Shown: positions 54,017 through 62,499, numbered from the stretch's first letter. The stretch: DNA of 64,000 nt from Rhizobium terricola (GCF_012927355.1 NZ_JABBGK010000001.1:1854649-1918648), one strand, 5' to 3'. Notes: generated by a model not told the origin, from the sequence alone. Numbers and translations are program-made.

Positions 54017-54457
54017 TCAAAGGTCGAGGACCAGATGAGGCCGACCGTTGGAAGTGTGGCGGGGCGAAACGCCCTTGCCGTCGATGGTGGCGTTCACGCG
54101 CTGGCGAAAGGCCGAGAAGCTGTCGAACGTCACCACATCGACCGGTTCGTCGAAGTGAAGCGTGATCTCGTAGTAGCTGCTCTGCGACAGCCGCGTCAGG
54201 GAAAGCACCCTGCCCTGGAACCGCTGGCCGAGATATTCGCCGGTCACGACCGCGCCGACGGCGACAGGCGCGATTTCGGCATTGTCGCTTCGGGCAGCCA
54301 GCGCCGAAAGCGTGTTCCAGTCGCGCAGGCCGTGGCTCTTCGCAACGAGTTCAAGGGCCGCGCTGTGGGTGACAGGCGTCCCGCTTCCGGCCATTGCGTC
54401 ACGCAGACGCCGGGCCTGGGATTTCAATTCATCAATAGTCAATGTGGCCATGGACAT
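54017..54457 (-). CDS. Glyoxalase-superfamily protein
   Basis: A 146-residue protein whose first part carries the motif seen in rhizobial glyoxalase-superfamily proteins: TIDELKSQARRLRDAM, then THSAALELVAKSHGLRDWNT. The second part is a beta-rich domain (YYEITLHFDEPVDVVTFDSF). Metal-binding residues are not evident, so enzyme activity is doubtful. The start at 54457 was chosen for the AAGAGG site before it; the longer frame upstream is not supported. The function is unknown. Confidence 0.7.
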   Translation of the reverse strand: MSMATLTIDELKSQARRLRDAMAGSGTPVTHSAALELVAKSHGLRDWNTLSALAARSDNAEIAPVAVGAVVTGEYLGQRFQGRVLSLTRLSQSSYYEITLHFDEPVDVVTFDSFSAFRQRVNATIDGKGVSPRHTSNGRPHLVLDL

Positions 54458-54779
54458 GGCAAACCTCTTCTCTCGTGGCATGCAAGCATATCGAAGGGGG
54501 CCCGCATTGCCCTTACCGCGCATGCGCAGACAAGGGTTTCATTCCATGTTTCAAGAGGACTTCACCAAGGGGATACCCCCGCGGGCGGCCGGCGCCTCAA
54601 CCGAAGGCACATATGGAAAGACAGGCCCGTTCTGTCAAGGCCGGTCATCCCCCGTGATCGAACGGTTGCGTCCGCGACCGATCCGCGCGGATCGCTCAAG
54701 ATTTATCGACGGCGTTCAGGAAGCGTCAGGGAAGTTGCGCTAAATTGGGACCCTAAAAAACAATTTTGGGGAGGGTGTC
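54458..54779. other. Spacer between the glyoxalase-like and PilZ-like genes
   Basis: 322 bases between divergent genes; it should hold both promoters. No gene with a ribosome site was seen. GGGGAGG ahead of 54780 is the ribosome site of the next gene. Confidence 0.6.
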
Positions 54780-55127
54780 ATGCCCTTGCAGGTTCTACCG
54801 GACGTCAAACAGAACATACCGCAGGATCAGATCTACGAGAAGTTCACGATCGATCGGCCCGGCAAGATCATCTTCGTCGGCCATCACCTGAGCACGAAGA
54901 ACAACCTGCGCTGCCTGATCCGCACCATTTCCCTCTATGGCGCGGAAGTCGAGGTCAGCCCGCATGTTCCGGTGCCGGCGAACTTCTTCCTCGAGATCCT
55001 CGGTATCCGGGACGAGATCGGCTGCACCCTGATCCGCCGCGAAGCTGAACGGGTGACGGTCGGTTTCAACATGCTGATCGATCCGGAGTTCCTGCACCAC
55101 GTCGTCAGGCTCTCCTTCGAACTCTGA
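54780..55127 (+). CDS. PilZ-like protein, degenerate c-di-GMP site
   Basis: A 115-residue single-domain protein. Its layout (YEKFTIDRPGKIIFVGHHLS, RTISLYGAEVEV, DEIGCTLIRREAERVTVGFN) follows PilZ domains and closely resembles the protein at 56032. However, the RxxxR motif is DRPGK and the second motif is TISLYG, so the arginines and Asp/Asn that bind cyclic di-GMP are replaced. It may act as a partner or adaptor rather than a receptor. GGGGAGG precedes the ATG. A terminator follows. Confidence 0.75.
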   Translation: MPLQVLPDVKQNIPQDQIYEKFTIDRPGKIIFVGHHLSTKNNLRCLIRTISLYGAEVEVSPHVPVPANFFLEILGIRDEIGCTLIRREAERVTVGFNMLIDPEFLHHVVRLSFEL

Positions 55128-55156
55128 CACTGATCATCGCAATCACGCGTTGGAAG

Positions 55157-55186
55157 AGGCCTCCGGCATAACGTCGGGGGCCTTTT
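55157..55186 (+). terminator. Terminator of the PilZ-like gene
   Basis: AGGCCTCCG (55157-55165) pairs with CGGGGGCCT (55175-55183), with one G-T pair, and is followed by a run of T to 55186. It lies 30 bases after the stop codon. Confidence 0.75.
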
Positions 55187-55215
55187 CTCGTCGGCCGGAG
55201 CGGCAACCGCCCCGT

Positions 55216-55668
55216 TCAGTGAAGTGCCGCCAGATGCTTCTCGATTTCAGGGACCGTCAACTTGACCAGATCCTTGTCCACCTCGGCATGGATCACGCCA
55301 TCGGGCAACGAGGCCAGTTCGGCCCTGAGGATGCCGAGAGCCTTCGGCGGGGCGACCAGCATCATCGACTTGATTTCATGGGCATTCACCATCTGGGTCA
55401 CCTTGTCGGCCACGCCCTTCAGGAAATCCGCCTCCGCCTGGACATGCCAGTCGGTGTCTTCCATGGCGCTGCGGCCGTCGCCCTGCGACTGGTGCACGCG
55501 TCCGGGGCGGTCGGAACCGATGTCACGGCTCGCTTCGTCGGGCTGGGACATATGATCGACGACCGCCAGATTGACGAGATCGGCATCGCCTTCGTTACGC
55601 AGGAACAGCGCCTTGGCGCCATCGCTCAAGATTACCCAGGATTTGCGACCGATATCGAAGCGAGTCAT
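55216..55668 (-). CDS. Host attachment family protein
   Basis: A 150-residue protein of the family first linked to attachment of Agrobacterium-type bacteria to plant cells. Hallmarks are SWVILSDGAKALFLRNEGD near the start, the linker with SDRPGRVHQSQGDGRSAM, and LMLVAPPKALGILRAEL in the second half, which resembles eRF1-like archaeo-eukaryotic folds. Whether it acts in attachment or translation is unsettled. It is divergent from the PilZ gene at 56032 and convergent with the PilZ-like gene at 54780. Confidence 0.82.
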   Translation of the reverse strand: MTRFDIGRKSWVILSDGAKALFLRNEGDADLVNLAVVDHMSQPDEASRDIGSDRPGRVHQSQGDGRSAMEDTDWHVQAEADFLKGVADKVTQMVNAHEIKSMMLVAPPKALGILRAELASLPDGVIHAEVDKDLVKLTVPEIEKHLAALH

Positions 55669-56031
55669 GTCTTTTCTCCTTTTGGTTCGGAGCTCCCAGC
55701 TCCATTTACAATTCTAGGCCTGCGCGGGAGCCTATTCAAGGAGACAAGCCGGGTGGCGCCTGCCGGGCATGCGGCAGAAGGCAGCACGCCGGCCAACACC
55801 TCGCCGCACCGCCGCGCAATGCCGCCTGAGATCCCGCCGGCGTCACCGCCGCATCCCGGCCTCCAGCCGCTCACCCCGGAGCGACAGCCGGGACCGGACG
55901 CGCGGCGTTTTCGCCTTTTCTCTGGAAAAGCGCCGCTGGCTAAAAGTTTAACGGCCGCATTGACCTGAATAAAAGGGTTTTGCTTCAGCTTCACCTTAAA
56001 CAACGCCGACAGGCGAACAAAGGGGAATGCC
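55669..56031. other. Spacer between host-attachment and PilZ genes
   Basis: 363 bases, GC-rich in the middle, with no gene supported. It should hold divergent promoters; the part around 55940-56000 (AAAGTTTAACGG, AATAAAAGGG) is AT-richer. The ORF 55665-56084 on the minus strand has no family signal. Confidence 0.55.
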
Positions 56032-56415
56032 ATGCAGGATGCGACACATCTGGCGGCAGTGAGTTCGGAAATGTACGAACGCAAATGGGAACGGTTCTAC
56101 GTCCGCCGCCCGGCTCGTATCATGGCCGTCAGCCCCGGCCTCAGCGGCATCACCATGCGCAGTTGCGAGGTGGTCGACATCTCGCAGGGCGGCGCGGCTC
56201 TCGAGATCACCACGACGATCGGCCTTTCCTCCCACTACTATCTGCAGGTCATCGGCCTTGCGGACCGCATCGGTTGTGCGGAGGTCTATCGCAACGGCAG
56301 CCGCGTCGGCGTGAAGTTCATCTGTCCCATTCCCGAACACGTGCTGCACTCCATCGTGCGCGCCGACTTCATGATGGGTGAGAAGGTGAAGCCAGGTCCG
56401 CGCGCGATGCGTTGA
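56032..56415 (+). CDS. PilZ-domain protein
   Basis: A 127-residue single-domain protein likely to bind cyclic di-GMP. The canonical motifs are present: RRPARI (RxxxR) and VVDISQGGAALEI (D-x-S-x-x-G). The second half (IGLADRIGCAEVYRNGSRVG, VKFICPIPEHVLHSIVRADF) is the remaining beta barrel. It probably acts as a receptor for signals such as those from the cyclase at 9484. It is similar to the PilZ-like protein at 54780, but with the binding residues intact. Confidence 0.86.
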   Translation: MQDATHLAAVSSEMYERKWERFYVRRPARIMAVSPGLSGITMRSCEVVDISQGGAALEITTTIGLSSHYYLQVIGLADRIGCAEVYRNGSRVGVKFICPIPEHVLHSIVRADFMMGEKVKPGPRAMR

Positions 56416-56535
56416 CAACTGCTGGAAGGAAATGCCTGCAAAGCCGGAAATTCAGAAACGGCGCACTCTTGCACGAGGCGCGATTGGACCTATTGTGGGG
56501 CCGTTTTTGAAACTTTCCAGGATTCCAGCAAAACA

Positions 56536-57645
56536 ATGTCCGGTTTTTCGCGCTTCACGCCACTGATCAGCGCCCTTCCCGCAACCGTGCCTTTCGTCGG
56601 GCCCGAAGCCATCGAGCGCCAGCGTGGCCTGCCCGTGCGTGCGCGTATCGGCGCCAATGAAAGCGGATTCGGGCCGGCCCCTTCCGTGCTGGCGGCGATC
56701 CGGGCGACGGCGGGCGAGATCTGGAAGTACAACGATCCGGAAAACTTCGCGCTCAAGGCGGCCCTGGCGACGCATCTCGGGCTCGCGCCGGCCAATCTGG
56801 TCGTCGGCGAAGGCGTGGATGACCTGCTTGGCCTCGTCGTGCGACTGGTGATCGAACCGGGCATGCCGGTCGTCACCTCTTTCGGTGGCTACCCGACCTT
56901 CAATTTCCACGTCAGCGGCTTCGGCGGCCGCCTGGTGACAACTCCTTACATCAATGACCGCGAAGATCTCGATGGCCTGCTCGCCGCCGTCCGGCGCGAG
57001 AACGCGCCGCTCGTCTATCTCGCCAATCCCGACAACCCGATGGGTAGCTGGTGGGACGCGGACAGCGTCGTCGCCTTTGCCCGCGCCCTTCCGGAAACGA
57101 CGCTCCTGGTGCTGGACGAAGCCTATTGCGAGACGGCGCCGGCCGGGTCCACGCCTTCGACCGCTGCGCTGATCGACCTGCCGAACGTTCTTCGCACCCG
57201 CACCTTCTCCAAGGCCTATGGCCTTGCCGGGGCACGCGTCGGCTATGCCTTCGGCGCGCCGGAGACGGTGATCGCGTTCGACAAGATCCGCAACCATTTT
57301 GGGATGCCCCGGCTTTCCACGGAAGCAGCGCTCGCGGCACTGGCCGACCAGGCCTATCTCAAGGACGTGGTTTCCCGGATCGTCGCGGCACGCGACCGGA
57401 TTTCGACGATCGCGACCGCCAACGGCCTCGCGCCGCTCGCCTCCGCTACCAATTTCGTCGCGATCGACTGCGGCCGCGACGGCGTCCATGCCCGCGCCAT
57501 CGTCGATGGGTTGATGCAGCATGGCGTCTTCATCCGCATGCCGGGTGTCGCGCCGCTCAACCGCTGCATCCGCGTTTCCACCGGCCTGCCCGCCGATCTC
57601 GATCTCTTCGAGGAAGCGCTGCCGACGGTGCTCCAGTCGCTCTGA
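56536..57645 (+). CDS. Histidinol-phosphate aminotransferase-like PLP enzyme
   Basis: A class I/II aminotransferase of 369 residues. The PLP lysine is in RTFSKAYGLAGARVGYAFGA, and substrate/cofactor residues appear in ARIGANESGFGPAP, VYLANPDNPMGSWW and LLVLDEAYCE. The overall pattern fits the HisC family, but in rhizobia several such paralogues exist and this one is away from his genes, so the substrate could be another amino acid. The ATG at 56536 has only a weak ribosome site. No operon partner. Confidence 0.85.
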   Translation: MSGFSRFTPLISALPATVPFVGPEAIERQRGLPVRARIGANESGFGPAPSVLAAIRATAGEIWKYNDPENFALKAALATHLGLAPANLVVGEGVDDLLGLVVRLVIEPGMPVVTSFGGYPTFNFHVSGFGGRLVTTPYINDREDLDGLLAAVRRENAPLVYLANPDNPMGSWWDADSVVAFARALPETTLLVLDEAYCETAPAGSTPSTAALIDLPNVLRTRTFSKAYGLAGARVGYAFGAPETVIAFDKIRNHFGMPRLSTEAALAALADQAYLKDVVSRIVAARDRISTIATANGLAPLASATNFVAIDCGRDGVHARAIVDGLMQHGVFIRMPGVAPLNRCIRVSTGLPADLDLFEEALPTVLQSL

Positions 57646-57661
57646 AACGAAGCGGCCAGGC

Positions 57662-57707
57662 ACAAATAAAAGAACCGCGCCGGCCTTGTCCCTGCCGGTC
57701 GCGGTTC
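57662..57707 (-). terminator. Probable terminator of the Sel1-like gene
   Basis: GAACCGCG (57672-57679) pairs with CGCGGTTC (57700-57707), extended by an imperfect CCGGC pair. On the minus strand it is followed by TTCTTTTATTT. It also lies just after the convergent aminotransferase gene. A perfect 10-bp hairpin, CCCCCGGCGT/ACGCCGGGGG (57784-57804), stands between it and the stop codon of the Sel1-like gene at 57826. Confidence 0.6.
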
Positions 57708-57825
57708 GGATGTGTTGGCCCGGTCCCCGTCCAAAGGTCCCCCGCCACGTTCCCCCTCTTCAAGAGGTTGTTGTTGTCTTGAGCCCCCGGCGTGACGCCG
57801 GGGGAATTCGTCCAGGCTTCAAGCC

Positions 57826-58092
57826 TCAGTGCATGGTCATCCATTCGCGGGCGGAGCGGAGTGCTTCGGCCAGCTCGGTCTTGCTCATCGTCGAGGCCAG
57901 GTCGGCGCGCAGTTCCGCAGCGCGTTCGCAGCCCTTGATCGCGGCGATGTTCAACCACTTGTGCGCCGAGACGAGGTCGACCGGGCAGCCACGGCCCGTC
58001 GCATACATCAGTCCCATGTCGCAGAAGACATCGGCGCGAGTTTCGCCACCCATCGTGGCCATTTCGGAATTGTGCATTTCAAAGCGTGCCAT
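57826..58092 (-). CDS. Sel1-like repeat protein, 88 residues
   Basis: A small protein with a single Sel1-type helical pair: CDMGLMYATGRGCPVDLVSA, then HKWLNIAAIKGCERAAELR. The N-terminus MARFEMHNSEMATMGGETRA and C-terminus SAREWMTMH are strongly conserved-looking; I recall near copies across rhizobia. Too short for a scaffold of its own, it may bind a partner. It is probably cytoplasmic. The role is unknown. The upstream region is long and AT-rich. Confidence 0.82.
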   Translation of the reverse strand: MARFEMHNSEMATMGGETRADVFCDMGLMYATGRGCPVDLVSAHKWLNIAAIKGCERAAELRADLASTMSKTELAEALRSAREWMTMH

Positions 58093-58630
58093 CGGTTTTG
58101 TCCCTGTCTAGCCTAACGGTTTAAACTGTCCCTGTTTTGCTCCCTTTCGGGCGCTCCTTCCGGATCCCGGCCGTCTGTCGCGGCGCTTGTCGATCCTTCC
58201 GGTCCGGCGGGTTTTTCCCTGCTCGTTTGATGGGTTCACTATGCCAAACCGCTTTCAACAGGCGCTTAAAATGCATGATTAATTTGCCGAAAACAAAGTA
58301 CAAATGCTTGGTAAACTTGGGTTTTCGTTAAGCATCGAGATGCCTGCAACTCAAGGATTTCCGTTCAAAATTTACGAAAGTTTCAGGGTTGGATTTAAAC
58401 CGAACAATAACCACGAAAAACACTTGGGATTCTGGTGCCAGTTAGAAATGCCCGAAAAACCGGTCGTTCGCTCGATTGGGCTTGGGCCAAAACAGCTATT
58501 TACCTTTACGTCCGCGTAAGATAATTTCCCCGTGCTGATCGCTCGAGTGCCTACTATGGGTTACGGGCAGGCCGGCTTTAGAGGACCGGTTCATCAGCAC
58601 ACGGGCTCATTTCGGGAGGAGAGTTACACA
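58093..58630. other. Long AT-rich spacer between the Sel1-like gene and DUF2147
   Basis: 538 bases. The part from about 58230 to 58530 is clearly AT-richer than its surroundings. It should contain the promoter of the Sel1-like gene on the left and of the DUF2147 gene on the right. One 71-codon ORF (58304-58519) has no ribosome site or family signal. A small RNA gene here cannot be excluded by eye. Confidence 0.55.
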
Positions 58631-58972
58631 ATGCGCATGTTCATCGTCGCCGCGGCAGCCGCCCTGGCATTCTCGACGGCTTCCGTACAGGCTGCCGAAC
58701 CGATCGAAGGCAACTGGAAGACGGCAAGCGGTGCAACCGCTCAGATCGCCCCCTGCGGCGGCAGCTTCTGCGTGACGCTGAAGACCGGCAAGCACGCCGG
58801 CAAGCAGATCGGAAAGATGGCCGGCACCGGCGGCGACTACAAGGGCAACATCACCGATCCGGAAACCGACAAGACCTATTCTGGCTCGGGCAGCGTCTCG
58901 GGCAATTCGCTCAAGATGAAGGGCTGCGTGCTGGCCGTTCTGTGCAAGTCGCAGACCTGGTCGCGCCTGTAA
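58631..58972 (+). CDS. DUF2147 family exported protein
   Basis: A 113-residue periplasmic protein with a signal peptide (MRMFIVAAAAALAFSTASVQ, cleavage near AAEP) and the DUF2147 pattern IEGNWKTASGATAQIAPCGG and GDYKGNITDPETDKTYSGSG, ending KMKGCVLAVLCKSQTWSR. Cys pairs probably form disulfides. Function unknown in the family. The frame is open from 58532, but GGAGG before the ATG at 58631 and the signal peptide set the start. A strong terminator follows. Confidence 0.87.
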   Translation: MRMFIVAAAAALAFSTASVQAAEPIEGNWKTASGATAQIAPCGGSFCVTLKTGKHAGKQIGKMAGTGGDYKGNITDPETDKTYSGSGSVSGNSLKMKGCVLAVLCKSQTWSRL

Positions 58973-59023
58973 AAGGGCAAGGTCGTCGCGTCCGGCGCCG
59001 ATTGCCGGGCCAGAGACGGAATC

Positions 59024-59057
59024 AAGCCCGGCCGATGTTCCCATCGGCCGGGCTTTT
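59024..59057 (+). terminator. Rho-independent terminator of the DUF2147 gene
   Basis: A perfect 14-bp stem, AAGCCCGGCCGATG (59024-59037) with CATCGGCCGGGCTT (59042-59055), 4-base loop and TTTT. It also ends three bases before the stop of the convergent tautomerase gene. Confidence 0.9.
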
Positions 59058-59060
59058 GAT

Positions 59061-59279
59061 TCAACTCCCCGCTTTGGCCCGATAGGCGTCCGGGAGGATG
59101 AAGACCTCATCGGCGCGGGCATAACCGCCGTCCTTGACCTCCTCGATCAGGACCATGGTATGGGGCCGCGCGGCTTCCGAAAAATACTCGACCAGCATAT
59201 CGGTGGTGCGATGGACGATCTCTTCCTTCTGCGCCAGGGACAGCGCCCCTTCCGGCGTCTTGATGTTGACGAATGGCAT
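59061..59279 (-). CDS. 4-oxalocrotonate tautomerase family protein
   Basis: A 72-residue tautomerase. Pro follows the initiator Met (MPFVNIKTPEGALSLAQKEE), giving the N-terminal catalytic proline, and the second half has PHTMVLIEEVKDGGYARAD. Members act on unsaturated keto acids; the substrate is unknown. It lies 47 bases after the SDR gene on the same strand and is probably co-transcribed. GGAG precedes the ATG. Confidence 0.88.
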   Translation of the reverse strand: MPFVNIKTPEGALSLAQKEEIVHRTTDMLVEYFSEAARPHTMVLIEEVKDGGYARADEVFILPDAYRAKAGS

Positions 59280-59326
59280 GTTGCTTCTCCTGTTGTTGAG
59301 ATTGAACTTGTCGGCGGATTGCCCGG

Positions 59327-60067
59327 TCAGATGGCGCCGCCATTGGCGCGGATAATCTGGCCGCTGACCCAGCCGCTGTCGGGACCGGCCAGGAAGGACA
59401 CCACCGAAGCGATGTCACCCGGCTGGCCGAGGCGCTTGCGCGGATTGAGGCCGATGATCGTCTTCAACATCTCCTCGGACTTGCCGGCCATGAAAAGCTC
59501 CGTTTCCACCGGGCCGGGCGCCACGGCATTGACGGTGATCTCGCGGGGACCCAGCTCCTTGGCGAGGATATGGGTCAAGGCTTCGACCGCCGCCTTGGTG
59601 GCGGCATAGACGCCGTAGGCCGGCTGGTAGAAGCCGACGACGCTGGAGGAAAAGTTGATGATCCGGCCGCCGTCGCGCAGACGCCGGGCGGCTTCGCGCA
59701 TGCCCCGGAACGTGCCGCCGAGATTGACGGCCACCTGCCGCTCGAAATCCGCATCCTCTACCGTCGCGATCTGTGCGAGCGCCATGATGCCGGCATTGTT
59801 GACGAGGACATCGACGCCGCCGAAGGCCTGTTCGGCAGCATCGAACAGAGCCGCCGCGCCGGACGCGGCACCGATATCGGCCTTGACCGCGATGGCACGC
59901 CCGCCATCCGCCTTGATCGCGGCCACGACGTCGAGCGCGGGCTGCTCGTCTCTCGAATAGTTCACGACAACCGCCAATCCATCCGACGCAAGGCGTTTGG
60001 CGATGGCGGCGCCGATGCCTTTGGAAGCGCCGGTGACGATGGCTGTCCGTTCGAGTGTTTCTGTCAT
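59327..60067 (-). CDS. Short-chain dehydrogenase/reductase
   Basis: An NAD(P)-dependent oxidoreductase of 246 residues. The cofactor motif is TGASKGIG (12-19), with NNAG (90-93), catalytic Ser about 141 and Tyr154-x3-Lys158 in YGVYAATKAAV. The family resembles 3-oxoacyl-ACP reductases and related sugar/ketone reductases. The frame runs upstream, but MTETLERTAIV with GGAGAG before it is the start. It is divergent from a LysR gene 102 bases away, which is the usual arrangement for regulator and target, and sits with a tautomerase gene downstream. Confidence 0.9.
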   Translation of the reverse strand: MTETLERTAIVTGASKGIGAAIAKRLASDGLAVVVNYSRDEQPALDVVAAIKADGGRAIAVKADIGAASGAAALFDAAEQAFGGVDVLVNNAGIMALAQIATVEDADFERQVAVNLGGTFRGMREAARRLRDGGRIINFSSSVVGFYQPAYGVYAATKAAVEALTHILAKELGPREITVNAVAPGPVETELFMAGKSEEMLKTIIGLNPRKRLGQPGDIASVVSFLAGPDSGWVSGQIIRANGGAI

Positions 60068-60168
60068 CACATCTCTCCTTGGGTTGGTGCCGGAGAAATA
60101 TGCCTGTCGCCAAGCGGAAACAATCACACGCGAATTGACATCAGAATTCGTCTGTGGTGAACAAAATC

Positions 60169-61062
60169 ATGGACCGTCTCGATCGCATGCAGCTTTTCGT
60201 TCGTGTCGTGGAACGGCGCAGCTTCACCGCCGCGGCGGCGGATGTCGGCCTGGCGCGATCGACGGCAACCGAGGCGATCAAGCTTCTGGAAGCCGATGTC
60301 GGGGCGCGGCTCCTGGAGCGCACGACGCGGCATGTGACGCCGACGCTCGACGGCCAGGCCTATTACCAGCGCTGCCTGTCGATCCTGTCGGAGGTGGAGG
60401 ATGCCAACAGCGTGTTTCGCAACGCCCAGCCACAAGGCACTTTGCGCATCGATGCGCATGGCTTGCTGACGCGAACCTTCCTGCTGCCCCGGCTGCCGGA
60501 GTTTCTCAACCGGTATCCCCTGCTGGAGCTCTATATCGGCCAGGGGGACCGGCTGGTCGATCTGGTGCGCGAAGGCATCGACTGCGTGATCCGGGCCGGA
60601 GACCTGACGGATAGCGGCATGATCATGCGGCGGCTCGCCACCATCCAGGAGGTGACCTGCGCCAGTCCCGCCTATGTCGAGAAGCATGGCATGCCGTCAT
60701 CGATCGAGGATCTGAAAGGCCATGTCTGCGTGGGATTCGTCTCGTCGCGAACAGGCGAAGCCATGCCGCTGGAATTCCTTATCGAGGGACAGACCCGTTT
60801 CGTCCATCTGCCGAGCCGGCTGACGGTCAACAATTCCGATACCATGGCCGATCTGGCGAGACTGGGGTTCGGGCTCATCCAGGCCCCGCGCTATCGTCTG
60901 GCGGCCGATTTCGAATCCGGAGCACTGGTCGAGATACTGCCCCAGTATCCGCCGCCGCCGACGCCGCTCTCGGCGCTCTATCCTCAGAACCGACAGCTCG
61001 CGTCGCGCGTAAGGGTCTTCCTGGACTGGGCAGCGGACGTGTTTGCGGGCGCAAAACTGTGA
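60169..61062 (+). CDS. LysR-family transcription regulator
   Basis: A 297-residue regulator with an N-terminal winged helix (MDRLDRMQLFVRVVERRSFT, then SRSTATEAI-type recognition helix and ARLLERTTRHVTPT) and an effector domain. It should control the divergent SDR and tautomerase genes, as LysR proteins often do; a T-N11-A site in the 101-base gap was not established. GTG starts at 60154 and 60157 are possible, but the ATG at 60169 gives the usual start. The effector is unknown. Confidence 0.9.
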   Translation: MDRLDRMQLFVRVVERRSFTAAAADVGLARSTATEAIKLLEADVGARLLERTTRHVTPTLDGQAYYQRCLSILSEVEDANSVFRNAQPQGTLRIDAHGLLTRTFLLPRLPEFLNRYPLLELYIGQGDRLVDLVREGIDCVIRAGDLTDSGMIMRRLATIQEVTCASPAYVEKHGMPSSIEDLKGHVCVGFVSSRTGEAMPLEFLIEGQTRFVHLPSRLTVNNSDTMADLARLGFGLIQAPRYRLAADFESGALVEILPQYPPPPTPLSALYPQNRQLASRVRVFLDWAADVFAGAKL

Positions 61063-61085
61063 TCTTGGCGCGAGCGGACATGACA

Positions 61086-61115
61086 AAGGCCCCGAAGCTA
61101 TCCGCCCGGGGCCTT
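61086..61115. terminator. Bidirectional terminator-like hairpin between LysR and GST genes
   Basis: AAGGCCCC (61086-61093) pairs with GGGGCCTT (61108-61115) across a 14-base loop. It lies between convergent genes; T-runs are short. Confidence 0.55.
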
Positions 61116-61146
61116 GATGTTCTTTGCAGTCGGATGTCCGGACGGC

Positions 61147-61839
61147 TTACCGGGCCGTCTGGCCGAAGAGGACCTTCTTGGCCTCGTCGTCCTGGGCGAT
61201 GTTGCTGCGCTTTTCCTGACCTACGGCAATGCCGCGTTCGACGGCCGGGCGCGCCATCATGCGCTCGAACCAGGCCTTGAGATTGGGGAAGTCGTCGAGG
61301 TTCTGGCCCTGGTTCTTGTGCGGTACGATCCAGCCGATGCAGGCGATATCTGCGATCGAGTACTCGCCCGCCAGATAGTCGCGGTCGGCGAGACGGCGGT
61401 TCATCACGCCGTAGAGGCGATTGACCTCGTTGGTGTAGCGATTGATGCCGTATTCGATCTTCTCCGGCGCATATTGGCGGAAGTGATGGGCCTGGCCGGC
61501 CATCGGTCCGAGACCGCCCATCTGCCAGAAGAGCCACTGATCGACCTCGGCGCGCGCGCGCTCGTCGGAAGGATAGAGCTTACCGTATTTGCGGCCGAGA
61601 TATTGCAGGATGGCGCCGGACTCGAAGAGGGAGATCGGCTTGCCGTCCGGACCGTCGGGATCGATGATCGCCGGCATGCGGTTGTTCGGGGCAATCTTGA
61701 GGAAGTCCGGCTCGAACTGCTCGCCCTTGCCGATGTTGACGTATTTCACTTCATAAGGAATGCCGAGTTCCTCGAGCATGATGGAGATCTTCCATCCGTT
61801 CGGCGTCGGCCAGTAATAGAGTTCGATCGGCTTGGTCAT
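61147..61839 (-). CDS. Glutathione S-transferase (YfcG/YghU-type)
   Basis: A glutathione-dependent disulfide-bond oxidoreductase of 230 residues. The start MTKPIELYYWPTPNGWKISI is typical of the Nu-class, with the thiol-stabilising Asn/Thr region in PTPNG, then APNNRMPAIIDPDG and ALFESGAILQYLG-like SLFESGAILQYLGRKYG. The C-terminal helical domain (PMAGQAHHFRQYAPEKIEYG) fits. The start at 61839 was chosen by family match; the frame upstream is open. It converges on the LysR gene and may serve oxidative stress defence. Confidence 0.9.
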   Translation of the reverse strand: MTKPIELYYWPTPNGWKISIMLEELGIPYEVKYVNIGKGEQFEPDFLKIAPNNRMPAIIDPDGPDGKPISLFESGAILQYLGRKYGKLYPSDERARAEVDQWLFWQMGGLGPMAGQAHHFRQYAPEKIEYGINRYTNEVNRLYGVMNRRLADRDYLAGEYSIADIACIGWIVPHKNQGQNLDDFPNLKAWFERMMARPAVERGIAVGQEKRSNIAQDDEAKKVLFGQTAR

Positions 61840-61980
61840 CGAAATTTCCCTTTTCAAGGCTTTGAGCAACATCGGACGCGGCACGGAACCTGCCACCGGA
61901 AACCGACGCCCAGAGAAAGTGGATATTGCCAAGCAATATTCAAGCGCAGCACCTGCAAGTTTGCTGTGGAGAGACGACTA

Positions 61981-62499
61981 CTAGCGGATCGGCTTGGACA
62001 CCCGGAACTGGATGGTTTCCATGCCCGGATTGTCTTCACCCAGACTAGCGTTCGAGCGATGGTCGTAGAGAAGAGAGAACTGCCAGTCGTTCGGCGCCTT
62101 CCAGCCCAGTTCGACGCCTGAGCGAAACTCCACCGGATGACCGAGCTCGACTTCGTCTCCCTGCATGTAGATGCCCGGGGCAAACGAGAAACCGGCAAAG
62201 AGATCCAGGTCGTCAATGCTGAAATCGATCTGCTGGTAGAACCCAACGCCGATCCAGGCACCGCCCCTGCTGGTCACAGACAGGTCAATCATCGGATGGA
62301 GCCGTTCGAAGAGCTGGTCACCGTAAATGTAGGTGAGCCGGGTCTCCCAGCCTCTGGCCTCCTCCTGATGCATAATGACGCCACTGGAAAGTGCGAGACG
62401 GTCTCCCTCGTCGGGCCGATGCATTTCGAAGCGGTTGCCGTCCGCCTCACCGGACGGGAGGCTCATCAGCCAGAACAATGCCGCAAGCCGTCCGTCCAT
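61981..62499 (-). CDS. PagL-like lipid A 3-O-deacylase (acyloxyacyl hydrolase)
   Basis: An outer-membrane beta barrel enzyme that removes an acyl chain from lipid A. The PagL active site is visible near the C-terminus as YDHRSNASLGEDNPG (His-x-Ser-Asn) with the terminal strand IQFRVSKPIR. The N-terminal part is a short hydrophobic stretch from the chosen start (MDGRLAALFWLM, 172 residues) as a possible signal peptide, though it is weak; a start at 62532 is possible. Rhizobial lipid A modification is well known. Its call rests on the active-site pattern. Confidence 0.74.
   Translation of the reverse strand: MDGRLAALFWLMSLPSGEADGNRFEMHRPDEGDRLALSSGVIMHQEEARGWETRLTYIYGDQLFERLHPMIDLSVTSRGGAWIGVGFYQQIDFSIDDLDLFAGFSFAPGIYMQGDEVELGHPVEFRSGVELGWKAPNDWQFSLLYDHRSNASLGEDNPGMETIQFRVSKPIR

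Noticed and set aside
58304-58519. 71-codon ORF in the AT-rich gap
   Set aside because: No ribosome site, no family signal; not counted as a gene.
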